From a virus, in IMG/VR virus record IMGVR_UViG_3300028800_000090, positions 1-64,000 of that record: DNA of 64,000 bases; one strand, 5' to 3'. The number at the start of each line of letters is the position of its first letter. Position 1 is the first letter of the stretch. The notes beneath the pieces were generated by a model. The model searched no databases, was not told the origin of the DNA, and was given only the letters and a program-made list of their open reading frames with translations. The position numbers and the translations under genes were made by a program. Shown here one piece after another: positions 59,072 to 64,000 of the stretch.

Positions 59072-59350
59072 TCACTTACCTCCATTCGTTGCGGACAGGA
59101 AAGCGGCGATCTTTCCTCTAGACTTGCCCTTTGGCATGTATCCCTGTTTCTCAAGAAGGGCGTCCAATTCGCGCAGCAACTCAATCGCGGTGGTCAGGTC
59201 GCATTGGAGGTCGATGGCGAGTTTGGTCATCCCGCTAACGTACGCGCTGGTAAGCCACTCCGCCATGATCCCCGGCAGGAAGTCTCCGGACTTGATTCCG
59301 GCCTCCCTTACAATCTCCGCCGCTGCTTTGCGTTCCTCTGGTGTGCTCAC
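59072..59350 (-). CDS. Hypothetical helical protein (92 aa)
   Basis: GTG 59350 (minus) overlaps the previous stop (GTGA). 92 residues, mostly helix (STPEERKAAAEIVREAGIKS; LTTAIELLRELDALLEKQGY) with a basic C-terminus. May be a small regulator or protein-interaction factor. No motif. Confidence 0.5.
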   Translation of the reverse strand: MSTPEERKAAAEIVREAGIKSGDFLPGIMAEWLTSAYVSGMTKLAIDLQCDLTTAIELLRELDALLEKQGYMPKGKSRGKIAAFLSATNGGK

Positions 59351-59706
59351 GGCTTCTCCTTGGTTGCGGGCTTGGGGATGGGCTTGTACCAGCAGTCCAT
59401 GTAGAACGACCCTCCATAGCGCACCTGAGAACAGTGCACTGGACGCGGCCCCGCATACTGGAACGTCAGTAAGTGGCAAGCCTTGAGGATGGCGTCATAG
59501 GGCGCACCATCATGGCACTGGCTGGTAGTAGTCGTAAATCGGTAGTATTGCCACACGACTCCATTGAGGTCTGACGTGATCCATCCCTGAGTCGGCGTCA
59601 CATCAACAGGCGCAGGACTCGCCGCCTTCTCTGGTTGCTTGGCTGTCTGCCCCAGCATCACTCCACTCAGCACCAGTGCGGCCCACGGTAAGGATAGGGG
59701 TTTCAT
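59347..59706 (-). CDS. Exported small protein (119 aa)
   Basis: ATG 59706 (minus) encodes a signal peptide (KPLSLPWAALVLSGVMLGQT), a Pro/Ala spacer and a mature domain with four cysteines (QCHDGAPYDAILKACH; VHCSQVRYGGSFYMDC). This pattern suggests a disulfide-bonded periplasmic protein. It is the only signal-peptide gene in the minus arm and might act in the envelope early in infection. Function unknown. Confidence 0.6.
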   Translation of the reverse strand: MKPLSLPWAALVLSGVMLGQTAKQPEKAASPAPVDVTPTQGWITSDLNGVVWQYYRFTTTTSQCHDGAPYDAILKACHLLTFQYAGPRPVHCSQVRYGGSFYMDCWYKPIPKPATKEKP

Positions 59707-59942
59707 TCGACGATCCTCCCCATATGCTCACAGACGCAGGGAATGCCGCCCTGGTTGGTGCAGAGGCCAATTTCCCGATAGTTCAAGACGCGCATCCCTC
59801 GAACACAACCGCACTCGTCCTGCGGAAACGCGAGATCGCGCATAACTCCGTCTGTCCATATCGCGGTTCCTTCAAACGCTTTGTACGGGCAATGCGTAAC
59901 TTCAAACTGCATCGCCTTTTCTGGTGGAATAAACGGGCTCAT
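59703..59942 (-). CDS. Hypothetical Cys-rich protein (79 aa)
   Basis: ATG 59942 (minus) has GGAGGGAGTAGAG upstream. 79 residues with Cys-rich segments (DECGCVRGMRVLNYREIGLC; GGIPCVCEHMG), possibly a zinc or disulfide protein. Its stop overlaps the exported gene's start. No family is recognised. Confidence 0.5.
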   Translation of the reverse strand: MSPFIPPEKAMQFEVTHCPYKAFEGTAIWTDGVMRDLAFPQDECGCVRGMRVLNYREIGLCTNQGGIPCVCEHMGRIVE

Positions 59943-59944
59943 CT

Positions 59945-60283
59945 CTACTCCCTCCCCTTCACTGCCAAAATGTCGGGCTTGCGACCCTTCCGGTGCATCT
60001 CTACGATGTGACATTGGAAACATCCGCCCGCCAGGTTAGCCCTACCCCACCCATGAACGCGCTTGGCCCTGAGGTGAACCAAGTGCCAGCGAATACGCAC
60101 GTTGCCCTCGGACGGGTAGACTCGATTGTTGGGTGGGTGCGCCAGGTTCAACTCGCATCGGCCTCCTGTCTCGGCGTAGACCTGCGCACGGATCGCGGAC
60201 TTCTCTGCCTTTGTGGGCTGGCCGCGGCGTGTGCCTGGGCGTATCTTGCGCACTGCAGTTCGGCGGATCACATCGGCCCCCAC
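59945..60283 (-). CDS. HNH-like endonuclease (112 aa)
   Basis: GTG 60283 (minus). The C-terminal 60 residues (RCELNLAHPPNNRVYPSEGN; VRIRWHLVHLRAKRVHGWGR; CFQCHIVEMHRKGRK) follow the HNH pattern of phage nucleases: His in WHLVH, Asn in GRANLAGGC and the Cys/His pair. Could be a packaging-related HNH or homing nuclease. It overlaps the upstream small gene by 16 bases. Confidence 0.6.
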   Translation of the reverse strand: MGADVIRRTAVRKIRPGTRRGQPTKAEKSAIRAQVYAETGGRCELNLAHPPNNRVYPSEGNVRIRWHLVHLRAKRVHGWGRANLAGGCFQCHIVEMHRKGRKPDILAVKGRE

Positions 60284-60432
60284 GGAACCTCTGGATGCTT
60301 CGCCCGGAACTTGACGCGCACTGCACGGACCTCGGCGGTCAGTTTGTCTGCCATGCGCTGCGCACGCTCAAACGAGAACGGCGCCACCAGAACGACGGCG
60401 ATAAAGCGCAGGGATAGGAGAAAGAGGTTCAT
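60268..60432 (-). CDS. Small membrane-anchored helical protein (54 aa)
   Basis: ATG 60432 (minus) overlaps the YqaJ-gene stop by ATGA. N-terminal hydrophobic helix (NLFLLSLRFIAVVLVAPFSF), then a charged helix (RMADKLTAEVRAVRVKFRAK). A 54-residue single-pass protein. Supported by start/stop coupling on both sides. Confidence 0.55.
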   Translation of the reverse strand: MNLFLLSLRFIAVVLVAPFSFERAQRMADKLTAEVRAVRVKFRAKHPEVPWGPM

Positions 60433-61211
60433 TTGCGCGCCCAGGCTGGCAAGTCTCGATCGGTGATTATCAGGTCGGGGTCTACATCCTCCACCGACTT
60501 GCGAAGTTGCTCCTTGAACTTCGGGGTCTGCATTTGCTCCCGAACCTGCTCAGGATTGCCGCAGCGGGCGAGTAGTTTCTGCACCACGGTCTCCGTCTCT
60601 TCGAGAAACCGCTCAACTCCATGTTCGATTTCCCCGATGCGCTTCTCGTCTCGGTAGATGCGGGGCGGGGTGAACAGTTGCAACTCCGGGTAGTTCTCGA
60701 TGCGAGGGTCGTAACTGACAAAATCATTCCACTCGCGCTCCCAGCACACAATCTGCGTGAGGCACTGATCCTTGTGCTCCTCGGGAACGACGCCCTCCAT
60801 CATCCACTCGACATGGGTGACGGTGTTCGGGCACTTCGCTTCGAATGTCCCATCGGTGCCTATCAACCCGTCAGGCGATGCCGCCAGGAGGTCAATCCTG
60901 GGATGGGTAGCGATGCCCACCTTCGAGTCCCGGCCGGCACAAGTCTCGACTTCGTTGCCGGAATGGATCTCGTAAGCCGCGCGAGCGTACTTCTCGTTGT
61001 CGGTGCCCCAGATCATTGCATCCGAAACGAAGTGATCGACGGAAAACCCAGTCAGGCGCTCGCAGACAATCTCGATCATGTACCGCTTGCGCTTCATAGT
61101 CGGCGTGCCCTTCTGGGTCAAGTCCATCACATCCTTGACGCGGGATGCAGTTACGCGGCCTACACGAAACGCCAACCACTCTGGAGTCTGCTGCTGAATC
61201 TGGTGGATCAT
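60429..61211 (-). CDS. YqaJ/lambda-exo-type exonuclease
   Basis: 260 residues. ATG 61211 (minus). The nuclease core carries Glu73 (IWGTDNEKYARAAYE), Asp114 (AASPDGLIG) and Glu124-Ala-Lys126 (DGTFEAKCPN), as in the lambda exonuclease/YqaJ family of PD-(D/E)XK enzymes. It resects double-stranded ends to give 3' single strands for the ERF annealing protein upstream. Together they make a recombination pair. Confidence 0.9.
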   Translation of the reverse strand: MIHQIQQQTPEWLAFRVGRVTASRVKDVMDLTQKGTPTMKRKRYMIEIVCERLTGFSVDHFVSDAMIWGTDNEKYARAAYEIHSGNEVETCAGRDSKVGIATHPRIDLLAASPDGLIGTDGTFEAKCPNTVTHVEWMMEGVVPEEHKDQCLTQIVCWEREWNDFVSYDPRIENYPELQLFTPPRIYRDEKRIGEIEHGVERFLEETETVVQKLLARCGNPEQVREQMQTPKFKEQLRKSVEDVDPDLIITDRDLPAWARK

Positions 61212-61220
61212 GGCCTGCTC

Positions 61221-62327
61221 CTAGTAGTTGATCTTGGTGTGCGCAATGAGGTTATTGGCGAGGTCGGCGGTGATGTTGCCAGCCATCTCAATACTGAGTC
61301 CGCGCTCGATGAGACTGTTCTTGACCTCCCGGTGAATCTTGGCGCAGTGCCGCTTGCTGGCCTCACGCTTCTCGGTGGCGGCTTCCTCGGCCTTGAGTGC
61401 ATCCTCGTGGATCTTCTTCTGCGCAGCAGTGGCACGCTCCCGCTCGGCAATGACGGCCGCATCATAGGCTTGCTTCGCTTTGACCGCCTTCTCCTCGGCT
61501 TCCTTCTCGCGGACTGCAGCCATCCGCTCAGATTCGACCCGCTGGGCCTCTGCCTGCTTCGCTTTGGCCTCCGCCTCAGCCTTCTCCAACTCGACGCGCT
61601 CAACGGCATTCCGTGCGACCTGCGCAGCCGCTTCCTCGCGTTGCTTGGCCTCCGCCTCGGCTTTCTCCTTCGCCTCGCGTGCAATGTGCTCCTCGCGCTC
61701 CTGCTGGTCACGCTTGGCCTGTTCTGCACGCAGCCGGGTCAACTCCTCCTGCTCGGCGTCGTACTTCTCCCGCTTGGCGATGGCGTCTTTGATCTGCCGG
61801 ATCGTCACTGTCACGGTGGCGACTGCACGCGAATGGAACTCCTGCCAGTCGTAGGTGCTTGCCATGATGGCCGCAAGGCGGCTGTGCGCCATGCCTACGT
61901 CCCACACTGGATTGTTCCAGTTCAACTCGCAGACCGCGCCGGCGTCGACCAGTTCTTTGAGCGCAGCCTCATGGTTGGCGACGCGCTCCTTCTCTGCGTT
62001 CTCCCAGTCGGTTAGAGGCTTGCGTACTTCCTCCTGCAACTTCTCAAGCTCATCCCAGATGCGCCCGCCCTCGGAGTCGATGACCTTCAGGCGCTCTTTC
62101 TCGCCCGCAACCAACTTCTTGCGCTGCGAGTCGATGAACGTCTTCGACTTCGCCACCTTGTAGGCAAGCGATGCCAGAGCCTTGCGGTTAGCGTCGGTTG
62201 AGATGTCGAGGCAGGCAGCTTCTCGGCGTACCTCGGCACAGATGCGCTCGAGGATGGGGTCCAGCGTGCCGGGCTTGAACAGTTCCGCCGGGGTGATGGT
62301 TTCGATGCGTGCCAGTTCCGTCGTCAT
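61221..62327 (-). CDS. Coiled-coil recombination partner (DUF1351-like)
   Basis: 368 residues with an N-terminal region (ELARIETITPAELFKPGTLD) and very long charged coiled coil (residues about 180-340: QREEHIAREAKEKAEAEAKQ). It ends with a short basic helix. Proteins of this shape are encoded next to ERF genes in many phages. It may bridge the annealing protein and exonuclease; no enzymatic motif. It overlaps the ERF stop by ATGA. Confidence 0.6.
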   Translation of the reverse strand: MTTELARIETITPAELFKPGTLDPILERICAEVRREAACLDISTDANRKALASLAYKVAKSKTFIDSQRKKLVAGEKERLKVIDSEGGRIWDELEKLQEEVRKPLTDWENAEKERVANHEAALKELVDAGAVCELNWNNPVWDVGMAHSRLAAIMASTYDWQEFHSRAVATVTVTIRQIKDAIAKREKYDAEQEELTRLRAEQAKRDQQEREEHIAREAKEKAEAEAKQREEAAAQVARNAVERVELEKAEAEAKAKQAEAQRVESERMAAVREKEAEEKAVKAKQAYDAAVIAERERATAAQKKIHEDALKAEEAATEKREASKRHCAKIHREVKNSLIERGLSIEMAGNITADLANNLIAHTKINY

Positions 62328-63139
62328 GCCGCTTCCTCCTGCAACTCAGCCTTGCGCTTCTCGTAGGCGGCAAGGATCGTATTCATTGCGTGCTTGTCGT
62401 TGAGCTTCTGGGCGGCCTTGTAGTTGCCTGCGTAGATGGTCTTCAACTCTTCCCGAGTCGCTGCGGCACCAATGTTATCGCAGGCGGCAACCAGTTCCTC
62501 ATCGGCCATCGTGGGTTTCGGTTTGGGGCCGGCCGCGTTGCCATCGTCGTCGAGGTTGCCTTCCTCAGTCGCTGCGAGTCCGCACGCGCTCTCAAACGTG
62601 CATGCCTTGAGGTAGGTGATCGTCGATTTGATCTGCTGAATGGGGTTCTTCGCGCCCGACCCATCCGGCGCCGCCGTCATGGACACACTCTTCGAGTGCC
62701 CCTGGGAGTGGGTGATGGTGCAGGTGACAGTGACCACGCCGGTAGCCGATTGCGCGATGTCCCAGCCCGCACTCAGTCCGTTCTGGCTAAGGAAGGGGGT
62801 TACAGTCTTCACCAGATTGCCCAGCGAAGTGTACCGAGCCACCTTCTGCGCAGTTGTGTACTGGCTGTTGACCATATCCTTGGTCACAACCACGTTGCAC
62901 GCCTTGAACGCGCTCATCGCCGCAACAAAGGCTTTCTCAGCATCCTTAGCCTCGATGCGGTCCTTGAGGTCGAGGAGTTGGTTGATCTGCTCGATGCTGG
63001 CCCCGCGCTCAACGGCCGCCTGGATCATGGACATTGGGGTTGCAGGGACAAGTTCAGTGGGCTGGACGGTTGCCAGTGCTGCGCCACCCTCCCCTGACTC
63101 AATGAGTTTCTGATTGCCGCTGGTGCGTTGCATTGCCAT
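62324..63139 (-). CDS. ERF-family single-strand annealing protein
   Basis: ATG 63139 (minus) is chosen (AAGGAG fifteen bases upstream). 271 residues; the ERF core spans about 75-205 (ARYTSLGNLVKTVTPFLSQN; GLSAGWDIAQSATGVVTVTC; GAKNPIQQIKSTITYLKACT), matching the family pattern of annealing proteins that pair complementary single strands. It works with the YqaJ exonuclease and RusA resolvase. C-terminal third is charged and flexible. Confidence 0.88.
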   Translation of the reverse strand: MAMQRTSGNQKLIESGEGGAALATVQPTELVPATPMSMIQAAVERGASIEQINQLLDLKDRIEAKDAEKAFVAAMSAFKACNVVVTKDMVNSQYTTAQKVARYTSLGNLVKTVTPFLSQNGLSAGWDIAQSATGVVTVTCTITHSQGHSKSVSMTAAPDGSGAKNPIQQIKSTITYLKACTFESACGLAATEEGNLDDDGNAAGPKPKPTMADEELVAACDNIGAAATREELKTIYAGNYKAAQKLNDKHAMNTILAAYEKRKAELQEEAA

Positions 63140-63186
63140 GGGTGAGGCTCCTTGTATTGCCGAGGGTGCTACTTGACGAAACAAAT

Positions 63187-63238
63187 ACTGCTGGGGGCCA
63201 CCATACGTGGGGCCGGATAGGTGATAAATCCCAGCAGT
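63187..63238. repeat. Inverted repeat upstream of ERF operon
   Basis: ACTGCTGGG 63187-63195 and CCCAGCAGT 63230-63238 are a nine-base perfect inverted repeat with a smaller CCAC/GTGG pair in the loop. It sits in the 139-base gap between the Arc-like gene and ERF, with no other gene. Could be an operator, an RNA leader hairpin or a regulator-binding site. Confidence 0.4.
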
Positions 63239-63278
63239 TCGAGTGGCAGAGTGAAGTGCGGCGATATGCGGAGCTTGC

Positions 63279-63428
63279 TCACTTCGCTCCATTCGGCGGG
63301 AAGAGACGGAAGCGCACTTCCGCTGACAGGTTCCGGCCGTTTGCTGCGCCGGTTCGTTTCAACTCCTCGCGCTCCTCCTTCGAGAAGCGCACCGAAACTT
63401 GATTCAAGACTGGTTTCTTTATTGCCAT
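63279..63428 (-). CDS. Arc-like ribbon-helix-helix regulator (49 aa)
   Basis: ATG 63428 (minus) with AAAGGAAGGG upstream. 49 residues: basic N-terminus (AIKKPVLNQ), strand VSVRF, then two helices (SKEEREELKRTGAANGRN, then SAEVRFRLF). This is the Arc/MetJ-type ribbon-helix-helix DNA-binding pattern. It is immediately upstream of the inverted repeat 63187-63238 and the ERF operon, so a repressor or transcriptional switch is likely. Too short for ORF length filters. Confidence 0.65.
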   Translation of the reverse strand: MAIKKPVLNQVSVRFSKEEREELKRTGAANGRNLSAEVRFRLFPPNGAK

Positions 63429-63446
63429 GGATATTCCCTTCCTTTA

Positions 63447-63620
63447 CTAACGGTTTTTGAGTACAGACTGCATGCGCTTCTCTTCGTTCCTGCGGTCCAG
63501 GTAGAAGCGGATTGCATCCCGGCTTACGCACACGATCACCACAAGGGCGATCCCCATGCAGCCGAGCGTAATCACCCAGCGTGCAAACTCAGCGAGAAAC
63601 TGCGGATCCATCTCAGGCAT
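63447..63620 (-). CDS. Small single-TM protein (57 aa)
   Basis: ATG 63620 (minus) with GTGGAGG six bases upstream. A hydrophobic helix at about 17-37 (WVITLGCMGIALVVIVCVS) is followed by a basic segment (RDAIRFYLDRRNEEKRMQ). Probably an inner-membrane peptide. No family is recognised. The stop is just before the Arc-like gene. Confidence 0.55.
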   Translation of the reverse strand: MPEMDPQFLAEFARWVITLGCMGIALVVIVCVSRDAIRFYLDRRNEEKRMQSVLKNR

Positions 63621-63864
63621 TTGAAGCCTCCACTTCATCGCAAATCTGCTTTATGTTGTAGGCGAACCACGCATCGACCAGCAGCTCACGGAACGCCCAG
63701 TACTCCAAACTGGACTGGTGCCCGGCCAGTTCGATCGACATCTCCACCACATCCTCATAGGTCTCGCACTTGGTGGCAGCTTCAGCCGCAAGTGCCTTAT
63801 TGTGGGCCTGCGCTTCTGCGGGTGGGAGCTTGATGAGGGTCTGTGTGACTGTGTAGTTTTTCAC
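63613..63864 (-). CDS. Hypothetical helical protein (83 aa)
   Basis: GTG 63864 (minus) preceded by GGGAGG. 83 residues, mostly alpha-helical (LPPAEAQAHNKALAAEAATK; SIELAGHQSSLEYWAFRELL). The stop overlaps the small membrane gene. No motif is recognised. Confidence 0.5.
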   Translation of the reverse strand: MKNYTVTQTLIKLPPAEAQAHNKALAAEAATKCETYEDVVEMSIELAGHQSSLEYWAFRELLVDAWFAYNIKQICDEVEASNA

Positions 63865-64000
63865 TGTGTTACCTCCCGGTTCGGCAAACCTTTCACAATC
63901 TGCTCCAGCCGTGCCCGCGCCTCATCCAGCACGCGGCCGGCATCCAGCGCATACTCATCTGCCCCACGCTTGCCCAACTCCGCAAGCCGGACAGCCTCAT
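63861..64000 (-). CDS. 3' part of a helical gene (partial)
   Basis: The minus frame is open from the window edge to TGA 63861-63863, giving the last 45 residues of a helical protein (EAVRLAELGKRGADEYALDA, then ARARLEQIVKGLPNREVTQ). Its stop overlaps the GTG of the next gene (GTGA), which supports that it is real. The start is outside the window. Confidence 0.45.
   Translation of the reverse strand, partial: EAVRLAELGKRGADEYALDAGRVLDEARARLEQIVKGLPNREVTQ

Noticed and set aside
60621-62015. 464-codon plus ORF opposite YqaJ and coiled-coil genes
   Set aside because: Antisense shadow, no ribosome site, Leu/Val-rich mirror of coiled-coil codons.
1-64000. CRISPR array, integrase or complete tRNA cluster
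   Set aside because: No spaced direct repeats, no tyrosine or serine recombinase motif and no full tRNA found in the window.

Overview
The window is most of a tailed-bacteriophage genome, GC-rich and densely packed. Portal, scaffold, capsid, adaptor, tail-nozzle and terminase genes are all present. No sheath, tape-measure or baseplate genes are visible, so the virion is probably a short-tailed (podovirus-like) particle. No integrase, repressor or polymerase gene is visible. The host is not stated by the sequence. Exported proteins with chitobiase C-terminal-like (CHB_HEX_C), DUF2341 and LamG-like domains resemble proteins common in Acidobacteriota (Terriglobia), so that is a tentative host guess (inference). 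Layout: 1-4.8 kb (+) holds small accessory genes, many with zinc-finger cysteines, with at least two decayed DNA methyltransferases and an HNH-AP2 homing endonuclease. 4.8-15.4 kb (+) holds five consecutive genes whose products start with Sec signal peptides; four are large fibre- or adhesin-like proteins. 15.4-17.4 kb (+) is a lysis-type module (lysozyme/transglycosylase-like enzyme, two membrane proteins, a papain-fold enzyme). 17.4-20.2 kb (+) has two more exported proteins. 20.3-39.3 kb (+) is the head and tail module, interrupted by GIY-YIG and HNH endonuclease genes beside portal and capsid. 39.3-50.8 kb (+) is one 3830-codon polyvalent protein gene with a second gene nested inside it in another frame. 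50.8-52.9 kb (+) encodes the terminase. From 52.9 kb to the end every gene is on the minus strand: HD alarmone-hydrolase-like protein, DnaB-type helicase, RusA resolvase, DNA methyltransferase, DpdA/TGT-like base exchanger, HNH protein, YqaJ exonuclease, a coiled-coil partner, ERF annealing protein, an Arc-like regulator and many micro-genes with 4-base start/stop overlaps. 

The 697-bp gap at 31626-32322 is the only long stretch without a gene. It carries an extended -10 promoter, nested long-range helices over about 480 nt and a strong UUCG terminator, then a second small hairpin unit ending in another terminator directly before the tail-nozzle gene. I read it as a large structured noncoding RNA plus an attenuator leader; it is the best candidate here for something undescribed. 

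The genes appear to work as follows. The right arm replicates and recombines DNA (helicase, ERF, exonuclease, RusA) and modifies it (methyltransferase, DpdA-like). The giant protein combines RelA/SpoT-like, 2H phosphoesterase, permuted HAD, N6-methylase and SNF2 helicase modules with a membrane-prone C-terminal part, which suggests a DarB-like protein carried in the head and ejected with the DNA to counter host defence (inference). The left half builds the particle, lyses the cell and, unusually, encodes a run of proteins predicted to be exported.
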